NCBI GenBank assembly: GCA_011032825.1
Contig: JAADJZ010000017.1
Coordinates: forward strand, 744,001 to 808,000
Reading direction: 5' to 3'
Source: Massariosphaeria phaeospora
Taxonomy: Eukaryota > Ascomycota > Dothideomycetes > Pleosporales
DNA length: 64,000 nucleotides
In this document: one piece after another, positions 1 through 11,179 of the stretch
Layout of the letters: each line of letters begins with the position of its first letter
Position numbering within the stretch: the stretch's first letter is position 1
Made by a program: the position numbers and the translations under genes
The notes under the pieces: model-generated
Seen by the model: the letters and a program-made list of their open reading frames with translations, nothing else
The model's database searches: none
What the model was told of the DNA's origin: nothing

Positions 1-171
1 CACCTGATGCAGATGTACCAAAACGGCACTGGATTGCTCATCGATGTACTTACCACCCTGCTCGTCGGTAAAGCCATCTGAATCCCACTTGTACGTGCCA
101 TCGTAGAACTTCAGCGACCGATCCGTAAGTAAGCCCGCCGCTCTAGTCCTGTCCAAGCTATCCGCGCCCAT
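1..171 (-). CDS. Partial hypothetical protein running off the left edge
   Basis: A minus-strand frame reads leftward from an ATG at 171 and leaves the window. It encodes about 40 residues including LKFYDGTYKWDSDGFTDEQG. A good intron can be seen at 4..53 (minus strand GTAAGT donor, CATCAG acceptor), so the last three bases of the window start the next exon. The frame is also open upstream of the ATG, back past position 300, so the true start may lie further right or in another exon. I do not recognise the family. The 35-bp segment at 385..419, upstream of this gene, recurs at 2723..2757 upstream of the next minus-strand gene. Confidence 0.4.
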   Translation of the reverse strand, partial: MGADSLDRTRAAGLLTDRSLKFYDGTYKWDSDGFTDEQGGKYIDEQSSAVLVHLHQV

Positions 172-384
172 ATCTATTTCACGGGCCCGCGCTTGGGCTG
201 CCGGTTGCACGTGGAAGAAATGATTGCAATAGGATATCGCGTAAGACTGCTGGTACGGCGTAGAACTCGAGGTGCGGCGGAGGAAGAAGAGTGAGAGCGA
301 GTTGCACCCGAAAGAGATGTCAAGTTGGAGTGTGAGGGAAAGACTATTCCATTGGGCAGCTGCGACCAATCGTTATGATTCTAG

Positions 385-419
385 AGTGAAGGCAGGAGCG
401 GTTCTTGGCAAAAAACGAA
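385..419 (-). repeat. Copy A of a segment shared by two minus-strand gene leaders
   Basis: The 35 bases match 2723..2757 with about three differences; the core is GCGGTTCTTGGC. Weaker similarity extends to both sides: purine-rich GAGTGAGAG and AAGGGAAAG to the left, and an AGCTTYRCGA-like stretch to the right. Both copies lie 5' of minus-strand genes. Confidence 0.6.
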
Positions 420-789
420 AGAGCGCCAGGTAAGTCAACACCCCACATGAGCTTTGCGACGAATCGTCACGATGGTTGAGTGTATCTACAAGTCAGAAGG
501 TGAGGTTTGGAAACTGCAAATAACGAGCTTCTGGGAAGAGGAGACCATTCAAACTCTATTGGAAATGCCCTAGCATTGAGCTCGCCTGATGTTGGTCTAT
601 GGATCTGACTGCTGATCTTACAGAATCTGTATTATGGGTGATAGCGATCACGGCGATTCTTTCTCGAGGGGACGTGCCATTTGGTCGCGGACGCAACGTT
701 GCAAATGCACCTCTATAAACTCCCACCGCCTCACGTATACAGACGACGACCTCAGACTTCATCAGCAACAACCATAAGAGACAAGATTT

Positions 790-2330
790 TCAGGGTGTTG
801 TCTCGTTGTCCTCATCTTCTTCCTCCTTCTTGCTCTCGCGGTCTTTCTTCAACTTCTCCCAAAGCCAGATTGCTGACCTGTTTGCCAAGATAGTGCCTAC
901 CTCTTGCTCCATACCATCGCTACGTTCATCCAAGGTCCCGACCTCGTTCTGCAATTGCTGAATCTCAAGATCCAGCTTCTCTCTCATACGGAGCCTATCC
1001 CGAAGCTTGCGGAGCCGTTCCTCCTTTTTCTTTGTCTCCCTGTCCTGCCGTTTCCGTAGACTTATAAAAGTCTGGTACGCTTGATCCGCCGAGTCTTCCT
1101 CGTCTCCATCATCTACATCATGACTGTTATTGGCGGCGATTGGGCGCTTTCCGTAAGCATTCACGACGCTTGGATACGGCGTGAGAGACAAGACGCTCAG
1201 CTCGCGGTCAATGTTGAGGTCTCCTGATCGATTTGAATTGCCTGCAGCATTGTGATTGTCGCTTGAAGAATCTTGCGTATTTGACGGGTCAACATCCGAA
1301 GGGTTGCCAGTAACATGGACAGTTGTGCTCGGACTATGCATGTCCTGCACGGTATCAACGCCTATGTGATTGGTTAGTTATTTATTGGACTGTAACTAAG
1401 GATGTTGTTATGAGATTCACTTACCTCCTCGAGCTTCGTATGTCCTGTCGATGGTTTTTAAAACCTTTTTGAAAGACAGGATCGCATCGGTTGAGAATGC
1501 GGCGTCGATATATCCAGCCTCACGATATATGTACCGGACGAGGAACTCCCAATAGACGTTTTGAGTTTTGCGTGCCTTTCTCCTTGAGCGCCCGGAACGG
1601 ATACATCATCGGTGATGTGTCCAATTTGATGGTTTTTGTTACCGTTCCATTTGTAACATTGACCCGCAAAAAAACCACTTCGTCAGGCTTCGCAGTATAG
1701 ATCTTCAATTGCGCCCAGGTCTGAATGTCGTCCTCTTCTCCTAGAAACAGCATCTTTTGGTGAATGTTTGCGGATGGATGGTGCCGGCCATCAACGAAGT
1801 CGTAGTCCTGCACCTCCGGCAGATTTTCAAGCTCAGTGGTGAGGTTATCGTCCGCGATGGCATCGTGTATGGCCTTCAAGCTGTCTGAAAGTTGCACCGA
1901 AAGAACGGGCTCGTCGGAGGGGCTTCGTCGGGAACCTAGGAAGTCAGGAACACTCGCGGTGAGAGTAAAGGCAATGGAGACTTACTCTGAAGCCGTGACC
2001 TGTGACCTTCGACGGATGGCAGAGGGCCGCTGCTAGAAGCATCTTTCTCGATGTTAGTCGACAAATAAATCTGGACTCAACATATACTGTACGCACCGTT
2101 GCTCTCGAGGGCGCGTGGCTGTGGGACGTGAGCAGCTCGCACACAGGCTCGTGCAGGAGGGGGCATTGTTCTCGTAGCACGGTGAAGATTGTCGATCTTT
2201 GGAGGTCCTCGTGTGCGAAGATGTGTTTGGTGTTACGAAAAAGAGGGCACTCGGAGAGGTTGCTTCCGAAGGATCCTTTTTTAGTATGCTTGTGTGTTCG
2301 GAAAATCCGGCGGGCCGGTCATTAAGTCAA
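790..2330 (-). CDS. Hypothetical protein with C-terminal coiled coil; frame breaks once
   Basis: Not recognised. Exons suggested by splice signals (minus strand) are 2330?..2097, 2032..1986, 1935..1425 and 1361..790. The C-terminal exon carries a charged coiled coil (KKEERLRKLRDRLRMREK, then heptads to about 880) and an acidic end. The middle exon begins in one frame (IHDAIADDNL, KMLFLGEEDDIQTWAQLK) but must change frame near 1558..1570 to reach the protein-like stretch VYWEFLVRYIYREAGYIDAA and the next donor at 1424. A direct repeat (GTTTTGA then GTTTTG) sits exactly there, so either a 7-bp duplication broke the gene or an intron was missed. The N-terminal exon is Ser/Thr/Pro-rich and has no ATG, so the start is unresolved and may lie beyond 2500. 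Confidence 0.5.
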
Positions 2331-3162
2331 GGGCAGTGAAAGCAAACCGCAGGTAGCCAGAAGCAGCATCAATGCCAGTGAAAGAATGGTAAGTCCAACC
2401 CTTGGACTGGAACGCAAAACCATATTTGGTCCTTCTAGGCTTGACAGCTGCGCGGGAAAGCAATCCTACTGGCACGATACACCTACTATAGGAGATCAGC
2501 AACGCAACTTATAGCATCTAATAGGCTCTGGCGTTTCACAGGCAGCAAGTCTTTACTTACCTGTTGCACTTCTAGTGAAACTCTCCACGTTCAGCGAGCA
2601 GCCCCACATTCCCACATTAGGCGCGACAGAAAATCTTGCGGGCAAGAGTGAAAAGCGAGAGTGAGAATCAAGGGAAAGATGAGCGGTGGTGAAACTAGTG
2701 GCTCGCGAAGAAGCGTAGACACAGTGAAGGCAGGGGCGGTTCTTGGCGACAAACGAACACCTCACGCGAGCTTCACGATAGAATTGACCATAGAAGCAAA
2801 TTGGCAAAAAGAAAATGTATCAGAAAATGAAAATCTATGAGTTTAGAGAGTCGGAGTCGGAGTCATACACTACTCTGACATGCTGCATGCATTGCGCTTT
2901 CGCAACGTTCCTTAAGAAAATATCACCACCCCGAGTGACTGTAATGAGTACAGTGCACAAACGCCGGAAGCACCCCAGGTATGGTAGAAACGCCATGAGA
3001 CCCTCGCGAAATACAAAAGGCCGCCATGCAAGCTAGAGAGGAAAACCGTACCGCCGTACTATCGTACATCTGAATGCAGGTGCTGCAAAGTTCGCGAGAG
3101 TGTTGGTTGCAGGTGGAGAAGGAAACAACACCGGAAAGAGTACACGTCTCTTGCACAGCACA
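2331..3162. other. Intergenic, repeat-bearing
   Basis: No convincing gene was found. The stretch contains leader-repeat copy B (2723..2757) and the probable 5' end of the gene at 790..2330. Short open frames on both strands lack family features. Confidence 0.5.
2723..2757 (-). repeat. Copy B of the leader segment
   Basis: This is the partner of 385..419 in the same orientation. On the minus strand a short reading frame starting near 2790 and a possible GTGAGG donor lie beside it, so it may be part of a 5' exon or leader of the gene at 790..2330. Confidence 0.6.
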
Positions 3163-5064
3163 TTACAAGGCCGCAGTAGCACCGGTATAAGCAGCTAGGG
3201 GTTGCTTCGCCGCCATGGTTGCCGCCATCTTTTCACGCTCGTGCTTTTCCTGTTCCATCAATGCGCGGTCAGCTTTGGTCACTCTGGGCTTGCGCACGGT
3301 ACTGCCCCCGCGTGAACCAGGTCCGCCGCCGCGACCTCTACCTCTGCCTGCAGTTTCTCCTCGGACGGTGCCGCCACGACCACCACGGCCGCGGCCACGT
3401 TTCACGGTGCCATCAGCCCTAGACAGAGTTAGCACTACGCACAGGAACAGAGTAAACATGTCCATATACCTCTCGACCGCCGGCTTCTCCTCAGTGACAA
3501 GCGGTCCCTGGTAGACGAAAAAGCCGTCTTTGGCCATCAACGCCTGCTGCTCCCATGCCATTTCCGCGTCGTCAATGAAGTCGTCTTCCTTGTCATAGTC
3601 CTCCTGCTTCCTCTTACGTCGCTTCTTGACGCCGTTGCCACCAGCTGATGCCTCGTCATCCATGCCTCCCATTTCGACGTTGCTCTCAGCCTCCGACAGG
3701 TCGAGGGACATGTCGTCGGCGGATCCAGCTCCGGCGGCCCTCTCAAGAGCTGCACCAGCCGCCGTGATCTGACGTTGGCGTTCGCGACGGGCAGCGATGC
3801 GAGGATGCAGTGCAGCAAATCCATATTTCTTCTCCACCTCTTGTGCAAAGTTGATGGTGACGTTCGTGTGCCCCTTGACAGGGAAGGTCAGCCAGATATT
3901 CACGCCTTGCGGCTCGGTGGAACCATTGTTGTTAGCAATCGGTCCGAATGGAGTGCCAGACAAGAGGCCGCTTCCTGTCGGGAGAGGCGGCGGGGCTTCT
4001 TTCTGACGAGCAGCCTTGACTGGCGGGGTCGGCGCATTGGAGTTGGAGGGCGTGCCTGCGCTGGCAGAGTCTGATTTCTTCATCGGGACGGACATCCTGG
4101 AATTGACGTCGGAATCGATCTCCATCGGGGCAGGAGCGGCAGGTGCAGGTGCAGACGCGTGGGTTGGTTGATGTTGAGCCTGCGGGTAGGGTTGGTGCGC
4201 GTCGTGGGGAGGAAAGAGCGGCCCCGCACGAGATGCTATCGCGGCAGGCGAGACGGGCGCAGAAGTCACCGACGCTTGTTGTTGTAGTCTCACCGCCTGG
4301 GGGTACGACGAGTTCGACATTGAAGGCGGATCGATCAAGCTCGTGATTGATGGCGACGCGCTGGCACGGTTGAGCGGCGGGGAGGAGATACGTGGCGGGG
4401 CGGGAGCTGCAGCCTGCGGCTTGGACTCGAAGGTGCCGCCGCGGATCGGATCATACCGCTGCCCTGAGCTGGCGGGCCTGGGGGTTGAGGGGGTGGCATT
4501 GATGTGGGAGAGGCTTGGATTGCTGTGCAGCGGCTCCGGATTGCTCAACACACGAGCGGGCTGCGTCACCACAGGCGACTGCTCTGGTTGGAGTACCGGG
4601 GCCGGCTCAGCGGGTCTTGACTGCAGTGCTGGTGGCTGCACAGGTGGCTTCTCCTGTACCGGCGGCGTTGCAGGTGGTTGTGCAGCCTGTCCTTCTAGCG
4701 ACGCCTTGGTCCTCCTCTTGCGCGGCGCCGGGGCGGCCGACGGGTCTCTGGGCTCGGCGGGTTTGCGGGGCTTGCGGGTCTTCTTCTCGTCGTTGGCGGT
4801 CGCATTCGCATTTGCATTTGCGTTTGCATTTGCATTTGTGTCCTTGGGTTTTGGCTTCGGGCCCGGCTTCTTGCGAATGGTGCCGGCAGCTGTCAGCCTG
4901 GGCGTTGGCGTTGTGGACGCAGGGGTGGGGGTGCTAGTATTCGCTGCAACACCAACACTGTTGCTCGACGCCTTAATCGTGGAATTATTGGGAGTGGCCT
5001 GCTCAGGCGAATGAGGGGGCGAGCTGAGATCGCCCGACGAGGACGCAACTTCAACTGTGTCCAT
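3163..5064 (-). CDS. HPC2: HPC2-like HIR histone-chaperone subunit
   Basis: Predicted 616 aa. HPC2/ubinuclein proteins are subunits of the HIR complex, which deposits H3-H4 independently of replication and represses histone genes; the conserved HUN (HRD) domain contacts H3. That domain is visible at about residues 485-520 as EDDFIDDAEMAWEQQA followed by GFFVYQGPL. Before it lies a long disordered region rich in Pro/Ala/Ser with an AT-hook-like KKPGPKPKPK and an (Asn-Ala)n run; after it come RGRGRGGRGG blocks and a basic helix. One 51-nt intron (3469..3419) lies after the HUN domain. It contains no stop and keeps frame, so retention would insert 17 mostly hydrophobic residues. The ATG at 5064 was chosen because it starts an acidic Ser-rich N terminus; the frame stays open upstream, but that part reads like leader sequence. 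Confidence 0.88.
   Translation of the reverse strand: MDTVEVASSSGDLSSPPHSPEQATPNNSTIKASSNSVGVAANTSTPTPASTTPTPRLTAAGTIRKKPGPKPKPKDTNANANANANANATANDEKKTRKPRKPAEPRDPSAAPAPRKRRTKASLEGQAAQPPATPPVQEKPPVQPPALQSRPAEPAPVLQPEQSPVVTQPARVLSNPEPLHSNPSLSHINATPSTPRPASSGQRYDPIRGGTFESKPQAAAPAPPRISSPPLNRASASPSITSLIDPPSMSNSSYPQAVRLQQQASVTSAPVSPAAIASRAGPLFPPHDAHQPYPQAQHQPTHASAPAPAAPAPMEIDSDVNSRMSVPMKKSDSASAGTPSNSNAPTPPVKAARQKEAPPPLPTGSGLLSGTPFGPIANNNGSTEPQGVNIWLTFPVKGHTNVTINFAQEVEKKYGFAALHPRIAARRERQRQITAAGAALERAAGAGSADDMSLDLSEAESNVEMGGMDDEASAGGNGVKKRRKRKQEDYDKEDDFIDDAEMAWEQQALMAKDGFFVYQGPLVTEEKPAVERYMDMFTLFLCVVLTLSRADGTVKRGRGRGGRGGTVRGETAGRGRGRGGGPGSRGGSTVRKPRVTKADRALMEQEKHEREKMAATMAAKQPLAAYTGATAAL
4801..4840 (-). 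repeat. Hexanucleotide repeat coding (Asn-Ala)n
   Basis: About six imperfect copies of GCATTT on the plus strand lie inside HPC2 and encode an alternating Asn-Ala tract. The length is probably variable between strains (inference). Confidence 0.8.
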
Positions 5065-6883
5065 GGCTGCAGAACACGAAACTCTGCAAGCCGCGGGCAA
5101 CGGCGAGCACGCGCAGCAGCTGGGCGCAAGAAGAGAGCAGCTACCGCAGGCAAAGGAACTAAATAGTCCCAGTGCTAAATAATACAGACACCGGCTGGCG
5201 TGCGGATTGAATGGGCGGCAGAGGGCTGGTTGGGTGCGTTTGGGTGCGTTTGGCCGACTCAACACCAAAGAGCGCGGGCGGCGGCTCACGACGACAGTTG
5301 GCGAGAACACGAAAGCCGGAGTGCAGGTCGGGCGCGGCAGGCGAGGGTGCCCAAGGAGAGAGCGAATGCACCGGGACGAACACGAGAATCCACCCCTATC
5401 GGCTGGGCGATGGACGCAGTGGTAGAGCGCGCAGAGCCGATGGAACAGTCTGTCGCAGGAAGAGGTTGACGTAGGAGAAAAGAGAGCAAAGAAGAGGTTG
5501 ACGTGGTTTTCGGGGGGGCCTTCAGGTATAAAGGGCAGAGGGCAGTTTGGGACATTGGCGGGCGACCAGTCAGAAGCACGGGCAACCGTTACGACGAGAA
5601 GATTTACGCCAGAGAGGGAGCCGGCACCAAGGGTCTCTTTCACGCACGCAGATGCCTTGTAGGGAGACTGGCTGTGGGCCGAACGCTTAGGCAGTCTGCT
5701 GCTGTCCCCATATCACAGACGTCCGCCGTCGACTGTGCACTTCACCACCACACCACGCACGCTTCACGGAGCCGGTAGTTCCATGTCTGCTGGACCCTCT
5801 GCGAGAGGTTCAATAATAGATCCGGGTCACACATCGCGGATGGATGAAGCACAGAGATGGTCTCTTGCTTGTTCGAGGTCCCGACTCAGATCAGATCAGA
5901 TGGATGCACCAGCCACACCAGATCCGAGCATGCGGCGTGCCCTGCCTATAACTTGCGCCGGACGTTGATTGCTGACGGCATCATTGGCTGTCTTGCTTGA
6001 AGCATGACCTCCGATTAGCCCGGCATTGGCTGTCTGTGTACCGTCTTTTCCGCAAGTCAGCGTGATATGCATCTCTCGTCTTTAACCAGCGTGGATATGA
6101 TGTGGTGTCGACTACCGCGGTGGCGGACCCCTGTCGTTGCCGCTAATGTTGCGATTGGTGCGGCTGCAGATCTGCGCTAGTGGTTTTTTGGGAGGATGCA
6201 TGAGGAAAAGCAACTTGAACGACTACGGAGCACCATGACTAGATTCAGGTGTTTAAATGTTGACTCTAGGTGTGAGTTATAAACTAGGTTTCGTAACTAG
6301 GCAAGCTACTTAGTCCTAGTGCTGTTTCGTAGATAGATAGATAGACAGGGCTGGAATAACACGGATACAACAGTTTGCATACGCGCGATGCTTCATTACG
6401 GCGGCCGTACCACATGCAGATACGCAATACATGATCAAAGCAGTACGCAGTCTGGATATACCTAAGGTGGAAGAACCAAATGGCACAGTTTGAAGCTGAG
6501 ACTAGGCATGGTGGTGCTCTGCTGCTCGGCATGTCACCAGCTTTTACGTGAAACGAGATATGCGCCCGGAAACCCTAACATCCGGCGCTCGCCATAACCC
6601 ACTGCAGCAAGTCACCTTTCACACAATCGTACATGGTTTTATGATGTCAGGTATATTTGGCAAGAACAACGACTATGTAAGCGCAGAAACGCATTTTTGC
6701 CTGCCGTAAATCCGCGCAAAGGAAAATCCTCCGCCCTGCAGCACCCCACATTCGAAAGCTGGCCAAGGAGATCAAACAGCGCCCTGAACGCCAGTCCGCT
6801 GAACAACGCCGGACCGTAAAATACTGCATACAAGTACAGCACACCATAGGGATCATGTGCGCGCTGCCTCACTTCAGCTTCCC
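5065..6883. other. Intergenic region between HPC2 and NOP56
   Basis: This 1.8 kb holds the HPC2 promoter/leader (purine/pyrimidine-biased) and the NOP56 3' flank. No supported gene was seen. A short AGAT microsatellite lies near 6331..6344. The small open frames have no start context, splice logic or family similarity that I can see. Confidence 0.6.
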
Positions 6884-8772
6884 CTAAGCCTTGCTCTTCT
6901 TCTTTTTCTTCTTGCTCTCACCGTCCTCGTCTTCGCCGTGCTTCCTCTTTTGCTCTTTCTTGGCCTTCTTCTCCTTCTTGCGAAGCGCTTGCTCAGTCGC
7001 CGATGCGGTGACACCATCAGCCATGATAACGTCCTCGGCCGCAGTAGCTGTTGGGTCCTCGACTTGGATGTCAGCAAGCACTGAGTCCATGGCAGCTTGC
7101 ATTACCGCTGCGTTCTTCGCAGGAGTAGCGCCAGATGCATAGAACTCGATTCGCTCATCAACTTGTCGCCGCAACGCTTCACCGAACTTGGAAGTAGGAG
7201 CATCTGAGAAATTGTCGATCCTGGAGGCGATTGAGCACTTGTTGGCGAGAAAGCGAGAGATCCTGATAAGTTAGCAACTTGACAGTTCGAGTTACCAGCT
7301 GCCTAGGCGACTTACCTTCCCTTGGATTTAGCTCCAGTCCTGCCGATGAAAGAGCTATGCTGTTACATGTTAACCATCCGGTGGACCAGAAAGTGAGAAG
7401 CACAGGGTTGACTTACGTAGATCAGCCCATATTTAGGGGTGTTTCCTTTTGTCTTGAGCGCGCGGAACAGAGCTTTTTCGGCTGGCGACAAATTAGTATC
7501 CATATCGCCATGTAGCCATGAGGGCACTTACCGCCAAGAATCTGCACAGTGGAGGCTGGGTACTTGGCAAGGTTCGTCAACGATCCAGCCTTGGAGATCA
7601 GACGAGCTCCGACAGTATCACCAATTAGGGCTTGCAAATTTGGAGCAACCGAATTCATCCTGCTCGAGAGATAGCCGGTTAGGTGCTTTCGGTAGGCTGC
7701 CAATGACGCCGTGCGTTTAGCGAAAGACATGACGATTTCCATGTCGGCCTCCGATAGGTCTCGTCCCATAGATGTCCTTGCGGCTTTGATCACAGCTTGA
7801 GCAGCTCCCTCATCATCGTCAAGAACGGCGGCCAAGTCATGAAGGTCGTCGTCCGTCAAGCGAGCTTTGTTTCCGATCTTAAGTACTAGTTTGGGATAGG
7901 TTTCCGTGGTCACAATCTTGGCCAGCTCCGGAAAGTGCCATCCGTAGTTTTCGCGCAGCCTCATAGAGAATTGGTTAAGATCCTTATCGATCTGATCCAG
8001 TGTAGCAATAGCCTGTATGATGTGGTTGTCGTGCTTGTTCACTGAGAACTTCACTTTGGCGCGGGAATAGGCATGAGCAAGACCCAAAGTAGCCCTCTCT
8101 GTGTCACCGGTTTGAAGCTTTTTGATCATCTTAGGGCCATGCTGGCGGAGACCTGTGGAATTGTCAGCGCAGAAAATCGGTCGACTCGGTAGACGCACCC
8201 CTGAGCAAATCTGCAACGACCTCGCTGGTTTCGCTGGTTTCGCAGCTGACTTTAGGAAGAACTGATCGGATGCCGCCTGCCAGATTCCTGTCGCCCACAC
8301 CGAGCGTGACAGTCTTCTTCGGCAAATTCGTCTCAAGCGTAGCGCGTAGGAAGTCCGATACAATACCCTCTGAAATGTCGTTTATCTCTGGGGTGAGGCG
8401 GTCAGCTACGTCGCATTTGCGCAATACGATTGTACGTACCATTAAGAGCATCTTCATTGCCTTGGAACGGCGCGAAGCCCTGCAACTCAACGGTTTTTCC
8501 GAATTTAGCGAGGTCTTGAGCTGCTGCTTGTACCTAGGCGCGCGATGCAAAGTCAGCGCAGTCTGGCGAAGTGGAGTCGTAACAGCAGGATATAAGTCGC
8601 CAAAATTCCCATAGCCGTGAACTGACCTCTTTGAGCTTGTTTCCGATTTTGTCCGGCTGGAGTATGACCTTGAAGACCTATGAGGAGGATTAGTAGAGCT
8701 CCGGTTCTGCGCAGCGACTTCACCTACCGCAAAGCCCACCGGCGACTCGTGCAAAAGGTAGTCGATCGACAT
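6884..8772 (-). CDS. NOP56: NOP56, box C/D snoRNP core protein
   Basis: Predicted 495 aa in eight exons: 8772..8728, 8677..8627, 8533..8440, 8387..8199, 8152..7532, 7481..7417, 7359..7316 and 7262..6884; all phases agree. NOP56 pairs with NOP58 and fibrillarin in snoRNPs that guide rRNA 2'-O-methylation in the nucleolus. The N-terminal domain starts [15 protein letters not shown]. The coiled coil contains [20 protein letters not shown] and the Nop domain contains [18 protein letters not shown] then [20 protein letters not shown], which identify NOP56 rather than NOP58. The C terminus is the usual Lys/Glu-rich tail. Its promoter is shared head-to-head with CCT6. Minus-strand introns are 49-93 nt, and none shows box C/D snoRNA motifs. 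Confidence 0.95.
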
Positions 8773-9042
8773 GGCGTCTGTAGGACTGTAAGCGTCAGCC
8801 AGCACTTTTGTTGCTGCTGGTGCCGGTCTGGGTGGTGTTGACGAGAGGTATCTGCAAGCAAATTGTGGGGAGCTCCGATAAAAGTTCGTCGCCAAGCTTT
8901 GAGCGGGACAATTGATTTTCCGACGCCGGCGAAATTTGGTACGCCGCGCGACAGGCACACGCGAAAAGCATACAGATCCTCAACAACACCGTCTTGACCT
9001 CTTTTACCACCAAACATAAAGGAAATCTCAACCGTATTCGCC
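8773..9042. promoter_or_regulatory. Bidirectional promoter between NOP56 and CCT6
   Basis: Only 270 bp separate the two divergent start codons, so the promoters and 5' leaders of a ribosome-biogenesis gene and a chaperonin gene must overlap. I see no clear TATA box in either direction. Confidence 0.6.
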
Positions 9043-11179
9043 ATGTCAGCTGCACAGCTGCTCAATCCCAAGGCCGAGTCCAGGGTGCGTCACTTCACAC
9101 TGCTATTGAAGCTCCGCGGTAGCTAACGGTCGTGCAGAGGCGCGGGGAAGCTCTCCGAGTCAATATATCAGCTGGCGAGGGGCTGCAGCAGGTATGCAGT
9201 ACTGAAGTTGTTGTACTGCAGCGATGTTCTTACTCGGACTCTAGGTACTTGCCTCGAATCTGGGACCCCGCGGCACATTGAAGATGTAAGATTTCCCTAG
9301 ACTCCCCAGACTACATTGGACATTTCTAACCGTTGCCAGGCTCGTAGATGGCGCAGGCGGAGTAGGTTGACCAGTCACCTTAAGCACTGCCGATCTAACA
9401 ATGTGGTGCAGATCAAGCTTACAAAGGACGGGAGTGTTCTGCTAAAGGAAATGGTATGTGGACCTCACTACTTTCAGCATCCATACAGCGTCCTAATAAA
9501 TTATGCAGCAAATTCAGAACCCTACTGCCGTACGTAGAGGTGTGATGCCCTATCGATTCAGTACCCTAATACATAACAGGTGATGATCGCACGAGCCGCA
9601 ACGGCGCAGGACGATATCACGGGTGATGGAACCACATCGGTAGTCTTGCTGGTTGGCGAGTTGTTGAAACAAGCGGATCGACATATCTCGGAGGGTCTCC
9701 ATCCCAGAGTTATCACAGACGGCTATGAGATTGCAAAGACAGAATCGCTGAAGGTATGTCGGGTGCACCGTATCTGGAAAATGGCACACTAACAAGAATC
9801 TAGTTCCTCGACGAATTCAAGCTCAACAAGGAGGCCGACCGCGAACTCTTGATTTCAGTGGCTCGGACCTCATTAGCCACCAAACTGAACAGTTCGCTAG
9901 CTGAGCAGCTGACTCCCGATATCGTCGATGCGGTCCTTGCCATCTACCAAGCCCCCGCGAAGCCTGATCTTCACATGATTGAAATCATGACTATGCAGCA
10001 TCGGACAGCCGCTGATACACAACTGATCCGCGGGCTAGCACTAGACCATGGCGCAAGACATCCGGACATGCCAAAGAGTGTCGAAAACGCGCACATACTT
10101 ACGCTCAACGTCAGTCTGGAGTATGAGAAGACGGAAATCAACTCTGGATTCTACTACTCTAGTGCGGATCAGAGAGAAAAGCTAGTGGAGAGTGAGCGGC
10201 GGTTTGTCGACGAAAAGCTGAGAAAGATTGTAGAGCTGAAGAAGGAAGTCTGCGGCAACGACCCGAAGAAGGGCTTTGTGATAATAAACCAGAAGGGTAT
10301 TGACCCGCTGAGTTTGGACGTGTTGGTCAAGAACGGCATCTTCGCACTAAGGAGAGCAAAGAGAAGGAACATGGAGCGTCTGCAGCTAGTATGCGGTGGC
10401 ACCGCACAGAACAGTGTGGATGACCTTACACCGGATGTTCTGGGCTGGGCAGGTCAGGTCTATGAGCATCAATTGGGTGAAGAGAAGTATACATTTATCG
10501 TAAGTGCCTCACTTACCAACAAAGCACGAAGCTGACACCATATATAGGAAGATGTGAAAGAGCCGAAGTCCGTCACACTACTAATCAAAGGACCAAACGC
10601 GCACACGATTACACAAATCAAAGATGCTGTCCGGGATGGATTGAGGAGTGTCTACAACATGATCGTTGACAAGAGCGTCGTTCCGGGCGGTGGTGCATTT
10701 CAAGTGGCTTGTGCGGCGCATCTTTCGAGTGAGAACTTCAGGAAAACGGTCAAGGGAAAGGCAAAATGGGGCGTTACGGCATTTGCTGATGCGCTGCTGG
10801 TGATTCCCAAGACGCTGGCCGCAAATTCTGGACATGACATTCAGGATTCTTGTGAGTGCATGGTTAGGTAGTGAGATCAAGACTTGACTAACAACTATAG
10901 TGGCTGCATTGCAGGATGAGTATGCCGAGGGCAATGTTGTGGGGCTGAATCTCTCCACTGGAGAGGCTATGGACCCCATGCAGGAAGGTGTCTATGACTC
11001 GTTCCGCGTACTTCGCAACTGCATTGCTTCTAGCTCTGGGATTGCGTCCAATCTGCTGTTGTGTGACGAGATGCTGAAAGCACGGCAAATGGTAAGTCGA
11101 TGACACTTCGCTTGGCGGTCCATTCTAATTAGCGCCCTAGGGACGGAATCCAGGACCCGGCGGCGGCGAGGAGCAATGA
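9043..11179 (+). CDS. CCT6: CCT6, zeta subunit of the TCP-1/CCT chaperonin
   Basis: Predicted 541 aa from eleven exons: 9043..9084, 9138..9191, 9245..9285, 9340..9361, 9412..9453, 9509..9529, 9580..9753, 9804..10499, 10548..10851, 10901..11091 and 11141..11179. CCT folds actin, tubulin and WD-repeat proteins in the cytosol. Group II chaperonin hallmarks are present: [13 protein letters not shown] at the N terminus, [21 protein letters not shown], the nucleotide motif [20 protein letters not shown], and [12 protein letters not shown] near the C terminus. [15 protein letters not shown] matches zeta. The 5' third is cut into very small exons (21 and 22 nt), while the rest is long. The tail is Gly-rich ([10 protein letters not shown]). 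The length is normal for the family. Confidence 0.95.

Noticed and set aside
4343..5014. 223-codon plus-strand frame inside HPC2
   Set aside because: Antisense shadow of a GC-rich, low-complexity coding region; composition mirrors the HPC2 frame and no domain is seen.
7262..9036. Intronic box C/D snoRNAs in NOP56
   Set aside because: Introns are too short (49-93 nt) and lack paired C (RTGATGA) and D (CTGA) boxes.
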